NCBI GenBank assembly: GCA_964458705.1
Contig: CAYWKD010000004.1
Location: 1-64,000, forward strand
Origin: JAAUTG01 sp964458705
Lineage (GTDB): Bacteria > Bacteroidota > Bacteroidia > Chitinophagales > Saprospiraceae
DNA: 64,000 nucleotides
Direction: 5' to 3'
In this document: piece after piece, positions 43,496 through 53,562 of the stretch
How the letters are laid out: each line of letters begins with the position of its first letter
How positions within the stretch are numbered: the stretch's first letter is position 1
Program-made: the position numbers and the translations under genes
The notes under the pieces: model-generated
The model's input: only the letters and a program-made list of their open reading frames with translations
What the model was told of the DNA's origin: nothing
Databases searched by the model: none

Positions 43496-44410
43496 CTAAA
43501 ACCTTCTGTCCTGTGGTTCTTCATTCACAACAGCAATTTTTCCATTTTGGCTAATAGCCAATCTTGTAATATTTTGGATACCATAGTATTTTAGATCAGC
43601 AATTTCGCGCCAGCCTTTGTCATTGTCGTACGTTGGGTGGTATTTGAACAACTTGCTTCCCGAGCCCATCAAGTAAGTGCCATCATCTAAAATAACGAAA
43701 TCCTCACTGCCTGGCAGCGTAGTGGTTACGATGTCAGACTTGGCGTAAGGATCATAAACGTTCGTGGATTTGATATACCAAGTGCGAGGCGTTGCTTTTT
43801 GTACAAAAGCTAACCCACCCGAGCGTGGAATAACTTTAAAACACCTTCCTACATTACGAGCCAACTCTTTCACCTCATCTGTCGCTACATCTGCTAGAAC
43901 TAGTTGGCTCTGATCGTCTACGAGGAAGAGTGCAATTTTTCGACTGTTAATCCACTGAAAATAGCCTACATTTTCAATATATTTAAAAATAGGTTTGCCA
44001 TTAGAAAGGCGATCCACTGGAAACTGCCAAAGTCTTTGTCTGCCATCTGTTTCTACTCGGACTGCTGCAAAATTGAATAAGTCAGGCATAATAGTTGGAG
44101 AGTATTCCGCCTCAGTAGTTTCTGTTACGCGTGACTTTGTTTTGGCGTATAGGTCCAACACATAAATATCAGTCTGTTTCTCACCTGTAAATTCAGCGGT
44201 GAAGTATAGCTCGCTATTGCTAATAAAATGGGGTTGATTATTGTATCCTGTTGAATTGAAGCTGGTCAGGTATTGCGGGTTAGAAAACTTAAACGTTCTA
44301 TCGTTTTCCTTCTTCATATCAAAAAGATAAATATTGGAAACCACAGGTTGAGCAAAAATACTAATCGATATAGCAACTCCAAAGAATAGTAGAATGAATT
44401 GACGCATCAT
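43496..44410 (-). CDS. Exported PD40/TolB-like beta-propeller protein
   Basis: 304 residues. The signal peptide ends about 20 (SIFAQP). Repeated propeller blades appear: YNNQPHFISNSELYFTAEF, DIYVLDLYAK, AEYSPTIMPD, each followed by W or F strand turns, typical of PD40/TolB repeats. There is no catalytic motif. The subtilase gene follows it, which could mean a shared role in surface protein processing. A binding function is likely. Confidence 0.75.
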   Translation of the reverse strand: MMRQFILLFFGVAISISIFAQPVVSNIYLFDMKKENDRTFKFSNPQYLTSFNSTGYNNQPHFISNSELYFTAEFTGEKQTDIYVLDLYAKTKSRVTETTEAEYSPTIMPDLFNFAAVRVETDGRQRLWQFPVDRLSNGKPIFKYIENVGYFQWINSRKIALFLVDDQSQLVLADVATDEVKELARNVGRCFKVIPRSGGLAFVQKATPRTWYIKSTNVYDPYAKSDIVTTTLPGSEDFVILDDGTYLMGSGSKLFKYHPTYDNDKGWREIADLKYYGIQNITRLAISQNGKIAVVNEEPQDRRF

Positions 44411-44650
44411 AATTTTAGAGAATTTAGGTTTTATATAAGCCTTAAATTTTAGCGTTAAAGCTCAAAAATGAACTTTTATTCTGTTGTCAAACTTTACCAC
44501 GTCCGAAAGTTAGAAAAATTGTGTGGACTGATATTAGTATTTATGTAAATTGTGATTATAAACCACTACTTTTCCTTTTTATTTCATCAATAAATTTATA
44601 ATTCAGTAAAGTCCTTGGCTGATTTTATATCAATTTTTAATATACAGAAT

Positions 44651-45406
44651 ATGCTAGCAAAACGCATTATACCTTGTTTAGATATTAAAGATGGGCGAAC
44701 GGTTAAAGGTGTTAACTTTGTCAATCTTCGAGATGCAGGTGATCCTGTGGAACTAGGAAAACGATACAGCGAAGCAGGAGCTGACGAATTAGTTTTCTTA
44801 GATATTACAGCAACGCATGAAAAGCGTAAAACGCTTGCCAACCTAGCGAGGAAAATTGCAGCTAACTTAAATATTCCCTTTACAATTGGAGGAGGTATCC
44901 GCTCCGTAGAAGATGCGGAAGTGTTACTAGCATCGGGAGCAGATAAGGTGTCTATCAATTCAGCAGCCGTTCGCAATCCAAATTTGATAGAAGAGTTGGC
45001 TAAACGTTTTGGTAGCCAATTCGTAGTAGTGGCGATTGATGCAAAGAATATTAATGGTAGCTGGAAGGTGCATCTTAGCGGTGGTAGAGTGCCAACGGAT
45101 AAAGAACTGTTTGAATGGGCTAAAGAAAGTGAAAGCAGAGGAGCAGGTGAAATTCTTTTCACTTCAATGGATCATGATGGTACAAAGGCTGGATTTGCAA
45201 ATGAAGCATTAGCAAAAATGTCAGAAAAATTAAATATTCCTATTATTGCCTCAGGCGGTGCTGGCAATATGGAGCATTTTTACGATGTTTTTACTAATGG
45301 AAAAGCAGATGCTGGCTTGGCAGCTAGCATTTTTCACTTTAAAGAAATAGAAATTATAGACTTAAAAAACTACCTTAGTCAGCGCAGTGTTCCTGTGCGC
45401 TTGTAG
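44651..45406 (+). CDS. hisF: Imidazole glycerol phosphate synthase cyclase subunit
   Basis: 251 residues from the ATG at 44651 (MLAKRIIPCLDI); a TTG 36 bases earlier is less likely. HisF closes the imidazole ring of histidine synthesis, with HisH supplying ammonia. Catalytic D11 (CLDIKDGR) and D130 (VVVAIDAKN) are present, as are the phosphate-binding TIGGGIRS and ASGGAGNMEHF. Other his genes are not in the window. Its stop is four bases from the converging cyclase stop. Confidence 0.97.
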   Translation: MLAKRIIPCLDIKDGRTVKGVNFVNLRDAGDPVELGKRYSEAGADELVFLDITATHEKRKTLANLARKIAANLNIPFTIGGGIRSVEDAEVLLASGADKVSINSAAVRNPNLIEELAKRFGSQFVVVAIDAKNINGSWKVHLSGGRVPTDKELFEWAKESESRGAGEILFTSMDHDGTKAGFANEALAKMSEKLNIPIIASGGAGNMEHFYDVFTNGKADAGLAASIFHFKEIEIIDLKNYLSQRSVPVRL

Positions 45407-45410
45407 GAAT

Positions 45411-47090
45411 TTAAACAGCATAATTGATTGTTCTGGGAGTATTTACTGGCTTCAAAACATAGTACATATCTATCATTCCTTTATTTTTAGCTTCTACTCT
45501 ACCTCTATACTGGCACTCAAAATTGTATTTGATTAAGGTGTAAGTATAGTGTGAAATATTTACTTGTCCAACTTCGCTATTTTGCTCCATTCTAGCAGCA
45601 ATATTTACAGTATCGCCCCAAATATCGTAAGCGAACTTTTTGCTTCCTACTACACCTGCCACCACGCTACCTGTATGTAATCCAATTCTAGCTTCAAAAT
45701 AAGGCAATCCTCTGCGCTGTTTTTCGCGCTTCATGTCCTCAAGATACTCTTGAAACTCAAGTGCTGCTTGGATAATACCTATTGGATAAGTTTTTCTTTC
45801 AGAAAAACCACTAGCACACATGTAAGCATCACCGATTGTTTTTATTTTTTCAACATCTCCATACTGAGAGAGAATCATATCAAAAGCCTTGAAACAATCA
45901 TCTAATTCCTTTACTAATCGTTCTGGTGAAAGCACTTCTGCTATGCGTGTAAAATTTTTGAAATCAGTGAACATGACTGTTACTTCATCATATTTCCTAG
46001 CCTTTGCCGCACCTGTATCTTTTAGTTCCTTCGCAATAGATGCGGGCAGGATATTTAATAGTAGTTCATCTGACCGTTCTCGCTCTTCTGCAATAGTCTT
46101 ATTGGTTTGTTCTAATAATTTGTTTGATCGTTGTTTTGATTTATAACGTATGTAAAACAAAAATGATAGCGCACCGGCCAATAATAGGAGAGACATAATA
46201 ATTACACCTATATAAGTTTGGCGTTCATTTCTAAGTTCGGCATTTTGTAGTTCATAGTCTTTACTTTCCAAACTCATAGAATCCATTTGAGCTTTATAAC
46301 TCAATTGCTCGATCATGCGTTCACGTTTCTCTGTCAATAAATTAGCCTTCAGTACTTCCTTTGACATTTCTTGGATGGCTTCTTCCTGTCGTGTTAGTCT
46401 AGTCTCCGCTTCTGCTTTTTGTTGTTCTAATTGACGCTTACGTTCAGAAAGTTGAGTGTTATTTTTTGAAAGGCGGCTATTATCTTCATTGAGCTTTAAT
46501 TGATTATCTCTGAGCGCATTAATTTCCTGTGCTAATTTTTGCTTTTCTATTTCTAGGTTTTTTTGCTCTTGATTCAGTTGAGCTAAACGATTCTTATAAT
46601 TTACTTCTCTTCCTTTTAGCTGGCGATAATTTGAGTTTTCTTTCAAGTATTCTAACAATTCTTCTGCTAATCTCGCTGCCTTTCCTTCATCTTTCAGCCG
46701 CCTTGTGGTTTGTACTAACTCTGAATAACCTTCAATGACTAATTCGATTTCGCCCACTGATTTGGCATTGTCAATACCGTTTTTGAAATACGCTGCTGCT
46801 TTTCTGTAATCCCGATCGCTGTAATTTGCTCGACCTCTCAATAAGTAGGCACTTGCCATTAGCACACGATCATTCAAATTTTTTGCCAAGTTAGCAGCCT
46901 GTTCTGCATATTGGATAGCATTATCCTCATCTCCTTTACTTAAATATTCCTCTGCCAACTGATGCGATAGATTCAATTTTTCTCTCGAGTCAGTTGACCT
47001 TTCTAGAGCTTGCTCCAGATTAGTAATAGATGACTGCGCCACGAAGGTCGTTGCGAAAGTCATTAGAAATAACAGTATCCAATATCCCAT
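45411..47090 (-). CDS. Membrane adenylate cyclase (class III) with TPR and coiled-coil sensor part
   Basis: 559 residues. The signal peptide is about 1-18. TPR-like helices (25-150) and a long coiled coil (165-290) lie in the periplasm, then one membrane segment (293-315). A cytoplasmic class III cyclase domain follows from about 365: VTVMFTDFKNFT (D376) and KIKTIGDAYM (D421) hold the metal Asps. The Lys in EKIKTIGD and the Asp in AYDIWGDTVNIAARME favour ATP over GTP. It probably converts ATP to cAMP in response to an outside signal, as in Bacteroidota TPR-cyclases. It ends four bases from hisF. Confidence 0.9.
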   Translation of the reverse strand: MGYWILLFLMTFATTFVAQSSITNLEQALERSTDSREKLNLSHQLAEEYLSKGDEDNAIQYAEQAANLAKNLNDRVLMASAYLLRGRANYSDRDYRKAAAYFKNGIDNAKSVGEIELVIEGYSELVQTTRRLKDEGKAARLAEELLEYLKENSNYRQLKGREVNYKNRLAQLNQEQKNLEIEKQKLAQEINALRDNQLKLNEDNSRLSKNNTQLSERKRQLEQQKAEAETRLTRQEEAIQEMSKEVLKANLLTEKRERMIEQLSYKAQMDSMSLESKDYELQNAELRNERQTYIGVIIMSLLLLAGALSFLFYIRYKSKQRSNKLLEQTNKTIAEERERSDELLLNILPASIAKELKDTGAAKARKYDEVTVMFTDFKNFTRIAEVLSPERLVKELDDCFKAFDMILSQYGDVEKIKTIGDAYMCASGFSERKTYPIGIIQAALEFQEYLEDMKREKQRRGLPYFEARIGLHTGSVVAGVVGSKKFAYDIWGDTVNIAARMEQNSEVGQVNISHYTYTLIKYNFECQYRGRVEAKNKGMIDMYYVLKPVNTPRTINYAV

Positions 47091-47177
47091 ATTAGTCCTT
47101 TTTCAAATGCGAATATACATATCTTATCCAAACACTCACTTATCTAATCTATTTCTCGAAGATAAAAAAACAAATAT

Positions 47178-47209
47178 TTTGTGAAGTTGACGGAAATTAG
47201 CTATCTTCG
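47178..47209 (+). promoter_or_regulatory. Bacteroidota-type promoter for rpsA
   Basis: TTTG at 47178-47181, a 20-base spacer, then TATCTTCG at 47202-47209. This is close to TTTG-N20-TAnnTTTG. The leader would be about 105 bases, long enough to be regulated. Confidence 0.6.
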
Positions 47210-47320
47210 CCACGCTAAAAATTATTTTTTAACCAGAAAATTTTTCTACTAAAGTAATTCACTGATTATCAGATTTTTGAACTTACTAGGAAGAGCAATT
47301 TTCAAAAAAGCATTCTTTTA

Positions 47321-49333
47321 ATGCTATTAGACGATAACATAGAGAACGAAGAAGTTCAAGAAAACAAAGAAGAAGTCGTAGAAGAGATCACAGATGAATC
47401 CACTGAAACTCTGAAGATAGAAGAAAAAGAAGAAGATGTGGAGAACGAAGAGGAGGAGGATGAAACTGAAGAGGAGAAAGAAGAAGATGGCGATGATGAA
47501 GAAGAGGATGAAATAGAACTTGAATTAGACGATGCAGTAGAAGGAGAATCTGCTCATGATGACTTTGACTGGTCGGTTAGTAATAAAGCGAGTTCCTCTT
47601 ATAGTGAAGGCGAAAAGGCGAAATACTTGCATGCCTACGAAGAAACCATGAATGCGGTAAGGGAAAACGAAATTGTTCCTGGTAGAGTTACAGTGATTAG
47701 AGACGGAGATGTTTTGGTGGATTTTGGCTTTAAGTCAGATGGTTTACTATCTCTAGGTGAATTTAGAGATTTACCTGACTTGAAGGTAGGAGATATGATA
47801 GAGGCTTACGTTGAGCAGCAAGAAGATGCCAAAGGTCAGTTAGTACTTTCTCGTAGAAAAGCAAAGTTGCTAAGAGCTTGGGAACGTATTCAAGACTCAT
47901 ACGAAAATGGTACTGTTATCAAAGGTACTGTTATTAGTAAGACAAAAGGAGGATTGATTGTAGATACAGGTGGATTGGAAACTTTCTTGCCAGGTTCTCA
48001 AATTGATATTAAGCCAATCATTGATTATGATTCGTATGTAGGGAAGCAGATGGAATTCAAGGTTGTGAAAATCAACGAAGCCATCAAGAATGCCGTAGTT
48101 TCTCACAAAGCATTAATTGAGAGCGATCTTGCGGAACAAAGAGAGCAAATTATTTCGGGTCTTGAGCGTGGTCAGGTACTGGAAGGACTTGTTAAAAACA
48201 TCACAGATTTTGGTGCATTCTTAGATTTAGGTGGTGTGGATGGTTTATTGTACATCACAGACATCTCTTGGGGGCGCATCAATCATCCTAGCGAAGTGTT
48301 GAAATTGAATGATAAGATCAACGTAGTAGTGCTAGATTTTGATGAAAATAAAAAGCGTATCTCTCTAGGTATGAAGCAGTTACAGCCTCATCCATGGGAT
48401 GTGCTAGATGCAGAATTGAAAGAGGGTTCAGTAGTTAAAGGTAAGATTGTAAATATCGAAGATTATGGTGCATTCCTAGAGATATTGCCAGGAGTGGAAG
48501 GACTAATTCACGTATCAGAAGTAACTTGGAGCAATCAGCCGATTAATGCGAGAGAATACTTTAAATTGAATCAAGAGTTTGAATCTAAGATCGTAACGAT
48601 TGATCGGGAAGAACGCAAGATGTCTCTGAGTTTAAAACAACTTTCAAAAGATCCTTGGAGCGATATTGCAGAGCAATACCCAGAGAGTAGTCGTCATACA
48701 GGTAAGGTAATGAATTTAACTCCTTATGGTGTATTTGTTGAGTTAGAAGAAGGAATTGGTGGAATGATTCACATATCTGATCTTTCTTGGACGAAGCGTT
48801 ACAATCATCCATCTGAATTTACAAAAGTAGGTGATGATATTGAATGTATGATCTTAGAAATTGATGTTGCTGATCGTAAGTTAGCACTTGGACATAAGCA
48901 AATCGAAGAAAATCCATGGGATACATTCTCAGAGGTTTTCCCAGAAGGTTCTTACCACGATGCTACAATACTGCGTAAGGACGATAGAGGTGCTATGGTA
49001 CAGTTACCATATGGATTGGAAGCTTTTGCACCAATTAAGCACATCCGAAAAGAAGATGGTGTAGAAGCAGAAATAGATGAAATAATCAAGGTGAAAATTT
49101 TAGAGTTTAACCGAGATGATAAGCGCATTCTAGTTTCTCACTTACGCTATTTAGAGGATATTGAGAAACAAGCGAAGGAAAAAGTGCGTCAAGAAAAGAA
49201 TGCAGAACGAGTTCAGGTGTCTGAACAAGTGAAGCAGCAGCAATCTAAAGTAGAGAAGTCCACAATGGGAGATTTAGATATCTTCTCTGAAATTCAGGGT
49301 ATGGTGGATGATAGCGAAGATGATAAGAAGTAA
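47321..49333 (+). CDS. rpsA: 30S ribosomal protein S1
   Basis: 670 residues. Residues 1-85 form a very acidic extension (many Glu/Asp). Six S1 RNA-binding units follow from about 117, each ending in a VVxxxAxxR- or LSxKQL-like pattern (GKIVNIEDYGAFLE, GKVMNLTPYGVFVE). S1 unfolds and holds mRNA at the 30S subunit; SD-poor Bacteroidota make this role important. A terminator (49357-49396) and a promoter with long leader frame the gene. The length is more than the 557 of E. coli because of the acidic extension and C-terminal tail. Confidence 0.95.
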   Translation: MLLDDNIENEEVQENKEEVVEEITDESTETLKIEEKEEDVENEEEEDETEEEKEEDGDDEEEDEIELELDDAVEGESAHDDFDWSVSNKASSSYSEGEKAKYLHAYEETMNAVRENEIVPGRVTVIRDGDVLVDFGFKSDGLLSLGEFRDLPDLKVGDMIEAYVEQQEDAKGQLVLSRRKAKLLRAWERIQDSYENGTVIKGTVISKTKGGLIVDTGGLETFLPGSQIDIKPIIDYDSYVGKQMEFKVVKINEAIKNAVVSHKALIESDLAEQREQIISGLERGQVLEGLVKNITDFGAFLDLGGVDGLLYITDISWGRINHPSEVLKLNDKINVVVLDFDENKKRISLGMKQLQPHPWDVLDAELKEGSVVKGKIVNIEDYGAFLEILPGVEGLIHVSEVTWSNQPINAREYFKLNQEFESKIVTIDREERKMSLSLKQLSKDPWSDIAEQYPESSRHTGKVMNLTPYGVFVELEEGIGGMIHISDLSWTKRYNHPSEFTKVGDDIECMILEIDVADRKLALGHKQIEENPWDTFSEVFPEGSYHDATILRKDDRGAMVQLPYGLEAFAPIKHIRKEDGVEAEIDEIIKVKILEFNRDDKRILVSHLRYLEDIEKQAKEKVRQEKNAERVQVSEQVKQQQSKVEKSTMGDLDIFSEIQGMVDDSEDDKK

Positions 49334-49356
49334 ACTAAACGACTTTAGTTTATTAG

Positions 49357-49396
49357 CAGCACTTGATTATACCTTAATCAAGTGCTGTTGTTATTT
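49357..49396 (+). terminator. rpsA terminator
   Basis: A perfect 13-bp stem (49357-49369 with 49375-49387) around a five-base loop, then TTGTTATTTA. It sits 23 bases after the rpsA stop, between it and the converging ilvN. Confidence 0.85.
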
Positions 49397-49474
49397 AGAG
49401 TCAATTCCAATTGGTAAAAGTATTTAAGCTACTTAACTCTAATAAGTCTATCGAAGATTTAATTATTTCTTCAT

Positions 49475-50017
49475 TTAATCAATTTCCTGCACTTCTTCTT
49501 CTAATGACTTTAGATATTTATTCAGTCTTTCCATTGGCTTTACGATGGCAACACGTCCAGAACGCACAAATTCGTAAATACCTATACTATTTTCTAGTGC
49601 ATCGAGTAGAACTTCGGTCTCTTCTTGATGCCCCGTCTTTTCAATTACAACATACTCTGCTTCTATTTCTAAAATGCGAGCATTATGCGAACGAACCAAT
49701 TCTTCTAAATTCTGCCCGCCTGTAAAGGCTTTTAAGGGCACTTTATACAACGCCAATTCTTGATAGACAATCTCATCTTCCTCGTAGTAGAAAGCTTTGA
49801 CGATATCTATTTGTTTTTCGAGTTGAGCTACCAACTTTTCTACCATTTCTTGCGATACATTTACAACAATAGTGAAGCGGTGAATGTCGGGTGAAGAAGA
49901 TTTAGAAGTTGTAAGGCTCTCAATATTAATATGTCGCCTGGTGAATATGGTTACTACTCTTTGAAGCAGCCCTGTTTGATTTTCCGTAAAGACGGTGATA
50001 GTATATTCCTTTGTCAT
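49475..50017 (-). CDS. ilvN: Acetolactate synthase small (regulatory) subunit
   Basis: 180 residues. An N-terminal ACT domain (ITVFTENQTGLLQRVVTIFTRR, about 6-75) binds valine, giving feedback control; a C-terminal ALS-type domain follows. It activates IlvB, the catalytic subunit encoded 42 bases upstream. Last gene of the ilvD-ilvB-ilvN run. The length is typical of IlvH/IlvN forms. Confidence 0.93.
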   Translation of the reverse strand: MTKEYTITVFTENQTGLLQRVVTIFTRRHINIESLTTSKSSSPDIHRFTIVVNVSQEMVEKLVAQLEKQIDIVKAFYYEEDEIVYQELALYKVPLKAFTGGQNLEELVRSHNARILEIEAEYVVIEKTGHQEETEVLLDALENSIGIYEFVRSGRVAIVKPMERLNKYLKSLEEEVQEID

Positions 50018-50059
50018 TTTGCTTGTATTATTGCTTTATGCAATTACTAAGTTATTTTA

Positions 50060-51778
50060 TTATAGATCAGCAGGTTCAAGAACAATTTCACTCACCCCTT
50101 TACCTGAAGGTACCATTGGGAATACGTTTTCCTCCTTTTCTACTTGTACATGTAATAGGTAAGGACCTTCATAAGCTAGCATTGCCGCAACTGCATCTTG
50201 TACATCTGCAGGATCAGTAATTGTTTTTCCTTTCACGCCGAAGCCTTCGGCTATTTTTACAAAATCAGGATTTTGTAATTCCACGAATGAGTAGCGGCGA
50301 TCAAAAAATAACTGTTGCCATTGACGCACCATACCTAAATAGTTGTTATCTAGCAACACAATTTTTACTGCCACATCCCACTGAGCACACATTCCCAATT
50401 CTTGAATAGTCATCTGAAAGCCGCCATCGCCTATAAAGGCTACAACTTCTCGCTTGGGCTGCGCTAGCTTTGCTCCAAATGCAGCAGGCAAACCATAGCC
50501 CATCGTGCCAGCACCACCAGAAGATACCCACTGATTGGTACTATTATATCTAAAATACCTAGCGGCAACCATCTGATGCTGCCCTACATCTGTTGCTACT
50601 ACTGCCTGTCCATTCGTTTGGTCGGAAACTTCTTTCACAACCATTCCCATTTTGATCTGTCCATCTTTGGATGCACTTGTATCTTTTGAAATGACTTTAA
50701 GCTGTTCAATACGTTCACATTCTTTAAATTCTTCCAACCAACTCGGGTAAGTTTTATGGTGAATGAGTGGTAGCAAGGCTTCTAGAGCATCTTTAGCATC
50801 TGCTATAATTGGAACGTGAGCTTTAACATTTTTATCTACCTCTGAAGGATCAATTTCAATGTGAATAACCTTGGCTTGCTTGACGTACTTATCTAGATTT
50901 CCTGTTACTCGATCATCAAAACGCATCCCTATTGCAATAAGAACATCACATTCATTTTGCTTGATATTTGGTCCGTAATTTCCGTGCATTCCAAGCATTC
51001 CCTTATGAAGTGGATGATCAGAGGGAATGGAAGAAAGTCCATGAATTGTACATCCTAGTGGAATACCCGTCTTTTCAACAAATGTTTTAAATGGCTCTTG
51101 TGCATGAGCAATTTGTATGCCATGACCTGCCAATATAAAAGGCTTCTCTGCATTATTGATAAGTTCTGCCGCTTCCTGAATTCTATCCATATTTACCTTA
51201 GGGCGCGGTTTATAGCTTCGTATTTTGGTCGTTTTTTGGTACTCAAACTCCATTGTTTCTATCTGAGCATTCTTCGTAATATCTATGACAACCGGACCTG
51301 GACGACCTGTATTTGCAATATAAAACGCCTTTGCAAAAATTGATGGTATTTCCTTTGCAGAAGTGATCTGATAATTCCATTTTGTAACAGACATCGTGCA
51401 GCCAATCACATCAGTTTCTTGAAAAGCATCTGAACCTAGTAGATGCTTATAAACCTGACCTGTAATGCAGACGAGTGGCGTGGAATCCAAAATAGCGTCT
51501 GCTAATCCAGTCATTAAATTCATTGCTCCTGGACCAGATGTTGCCATACAAACGCCTGTCTTTCTTGTTACTCTTGCATATCCCTCTGCAGCGTGAATAG
51601 CGCCCTGCTCATGACGAGGTAAGATATGCTGCAACTGGTCTGTGTAATGATAAAGTGCATCGTACACAGGCATTATTGCACCACCAGGATAGCCGAAGAT
51701 AGTGTCAACCTCTTCCTCTATCAAACATTTCAGCACAGCTTCTGCTCCCGTTATTGTTTTTTTAAGTGTGGCTACCAT
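50060..51778 (-). CDS. ilvB: Acetolactate synthase large (catalytic) subunit
   Basis: 572 residues, the usual size. It condenses two pyruvates, or pyruvate with 2-ketobutyrate, using thiamine diphosphate. Features: FGYPGGAIMPVYDALY, catalytic Glu in RHEQGAIHAAEGYAR, and the ThDP-binding stretch from GDGGFQM to NNYLGMVRQW. The last residues KGVSEIVLEPADL are typical. It is the middle gene between ilvD (104 bases upstream) and ilvN. Confidence 0.97.
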   Translation of the reverse strand: MVATLKKTITGAEAVLKCLIEEEVDTIFGYPGGAIMPVYDALYHYTDQLQHILPRHEQGAIHAAEGYARVTRKTGVCMATSGPGAMNLMTGLADAILDSTPLVCITGQVYKHLLGSDAFQETDVIGCTMSVTKWNYQITSAKEIPSIFAKAFYIANTGRPGPVVIDITKNAQIETMEFEYQKTTKIRSYKPRPKVNMDRIQEAAELINNAEKPFILAGHGIQIAHAQEPFKTFVEKTGIPLGCTIHGLSSIPSDHPLHKGMLGMHGNYGPNIKQNECDVLIAIGMRFDDRVTGNLDKYVKQAKVIHIEIDPSEVDKNVKAHVPIIADAKDALEALLPLIHHKTYPSWLEEFKECERIEQLKVISKDTSASKDGQIKMGMVVKEVSDQTNGQAVVATDVGQHQMVAARYFRYNSTNQWVSSGGAGTMGYGLPAAFGAKLAQPKREVVAFIGDGGFQMTIQELGMCAQWDVAVKIVLLDNNYLGMVRQWQQLFFDRRYSFVELQNPDFVKIAEGFGVKGKTITDPADVQDAVAAMLAYEGPYLLHVQVEKEENVFPMVPSGKGVSEIVLEPADL

Positions 51779-51882
51779 ATTCTATAAGATTTGAGGTATC
51801 AAATTATGATGTATAAAACTCATCTAGCTACCTCGGTTTTTTTTTATTTTAATTAAACCTATTTAATTAACCAATGATTCGG

Positions 51883-53562
51883 TCAGAATTCATCTGTTAC
51901 ACAGCCTTCGCTGGCAGAAGCAACGGTATGAGCATATTTTTTTAATATACCACTATTTGCTTTTGAAGGTCGCGGTTTCCAATTTTTCTTACGCTTCTCT
52001 AGTGTCTCAGTTGTCAAATCTACTTCTATCTTATGTTCTATAGCGTCAATTTTTACGATATCTCCATCTTGCAAAAGTGCAATTGTACCCCCAACTGCTG
52101 CCTCTGGTGTGATATGACCTACTACAAATCCATGTGTACCACCAGAAAAGCGACCATCTGTAATCAACGCAACATCGCTGCCTAAACCTGCCCCCATAAT
52201 AGCGGAAGTAGGTTTTAACATTTCTGGCATACCTGGTCCGCCTTTCGGACCGCAATAGCGAATGACAATAACATCTCCCGCTGTAATTTTATTATTACTG
52301 ATCGCTTCAATGGCTTCGGGCTCTGAATCAAAAACTCTTGCCTTGCCTTTGAATACTTCCCCTTCTTTACCTGTAATTTTTGCAACTGCTCCTTGCTCTG
52401 CTAGATTTCCATACAGTATTTGTAGGTGTCCAGTTGGCTTAATTGGTTTATTGAAAGCATGAATGACTTGCTGTCCTTCTTTCAAATTCGGAACATTTGC
52501 TAGGTTATCTGCGATTGTTTTACCTGAAACCGTCAAGCAAGTTCCATCTAAGTAGTTATGCTCTAGCATAGTTTTCATTACGGCTGGTACACCACCTACA
52601 TTGTATAAATCCTCCATCACATATTTGCCACTTGGCTTCAAGTCTGCTAAATAGGGCGTGCTGTTACTAATTCGTTGGAAGTCATCAATGTTTAAATCCA
52701 CTTGATAAGCTTTAGCTATAGCAATTAAATGAAGCACTGCATTTGTCGAACCACCTAGAACTGTTATTAGTTTGATCGCATTCTCGAACGAGGATTTTGA
52801 TACAATATCTCTTGGTTTTAGGTCTTGTTCCATTATAATTTTAATGGCTGTGCCGACATCCATGCCTTCGTTTTGCTTGTGTTTACTCGTTGCTGGAAAG
52901 GAAGAACTAAAAGGAAGGCTCATTCCCATGGCTTCAATAGCCGAAGCCATTGTATTGGCAGTGTACATACCTCCGCAAGCTCCTGGACCCGGACAAGCAT
53001 TTTTAACAATTGCTCGGAAAGTCTCATCATCAATTGTGCCAGCAACCTTTTGTCCAAAGGCTTCAAATGCAGAGACAATATCCAACTTGTTACCCGCATG
53101 GCAACCAGGGCTGATCGTACCACCATACATCACAATTCCAGGGCGGTTCAATCTTCCCAAAGCCATCATTGCTCCTGGCATATTTTTATCACAGCCTACA
53201 ATAGCAATTATGGCATCATACCATTGTGCAGAAGCTACTGTTTCAATAGAATCTGCAATAATATCTCTGGAGGGCAAAGAAAAGCGCATTCCTGCTGTTC
53301 CCATTGAAATGCCATCACTTACGCCAATGGTATGGAATATTAAACCTATCAAATCCTGTTCTTGTACTCCCTTTTTCACTTCCTTTGCCAAGTCGTTCAG
53401 GTGCATATTGCAGGGATTTCCCTCCCAACCAGTACTTACGATACCGACTTGTGGCTTTTTTAAATCTTCTGTTGTCAGACCAATGGCATGTAGCATAGCT
53501 TGAGCAGCAGGTTGTGTATCATCTTGTGTAACGTGCTTACTGTATTTATTGAGTTCGTTCAT
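51883..53562 (-). CDS. ilvD: Dihydroxy-acid dehydratase
   Basis: 559 residues. It dehydrates dihydroxy-isovalerate and dihydroxy-methylvalerate in valine and isoleucine synthesis, with an Fe-S cluster. Cluster and active-site segments: GWEGNPCNMHL, VGCDKNMPGAMMALGR, CPGPGACGGMYTANTM, GRFSGGTHGFVVGH. First gene of the branched-chain run. A promoter-like pair is at 53615-53643. ilvC and leu genes are absent from the window. Confidence 0.97.
   Translation of the reverse strand: MNELNKYSKHVTQDDTQPAAQAMLHAIGLTTEDLKKPQVGIVSTGWEGNPCNMHLNDLAKEVKKGVQEQDLIGLIFHTIGVSDGISMGTAGMRFSLPSRDIIADSIETVASAQWYDAIIAIVGCDKNMPGAMMALGRLNRPGIVMYGGTISPGCHAGNKLDIVSAFEAFGQKVAGTIDDETFRAIVKNACPGPGACGGMYTANTMASAIEAMGMSLPFSSSFPATSKHKQNEGMDVGTAIKIIMEQDLKPRDIVSKSSFENAIKLITVLGGSTNAVLHLIAIAKAYQVDLNIDDFQRISNSTPYLADLKPSGKYVMEDLYNVGGVPAVMKTMLEHNYLDGTCLTVSGKTIADNLANVPNLKEGQQVIHAFNKPIKPTGHLQILYGNLAEQGAVAKITGKEGEVFKGKARVFDSEPEAIEAISNNKITAGDVIVIRYCGPKGGPGMPEMLKPTSAIMGAGLGSDVALITDGRFSGGTHGFVVGHITPEAAVGGTIALLQDGDIVKIDAIEHKIEVDLTTETLEKRKKNWKPRPSKANSGILKKYAHTVASASEGCVTDEF

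Noticed and set aside
44596..45162. 188-codon open frame opposite hisF
   Set aside because: Antisense shadow; hisF is certain and the other reading is Ser/Leu-rich without a recognisable fold.
52772..53503. 243-codon open frame opposite ilvD
   Set aside because: It is antisense to a clear ilvD with full motifs; the reading is a codon-bias shadow with no domain sense.
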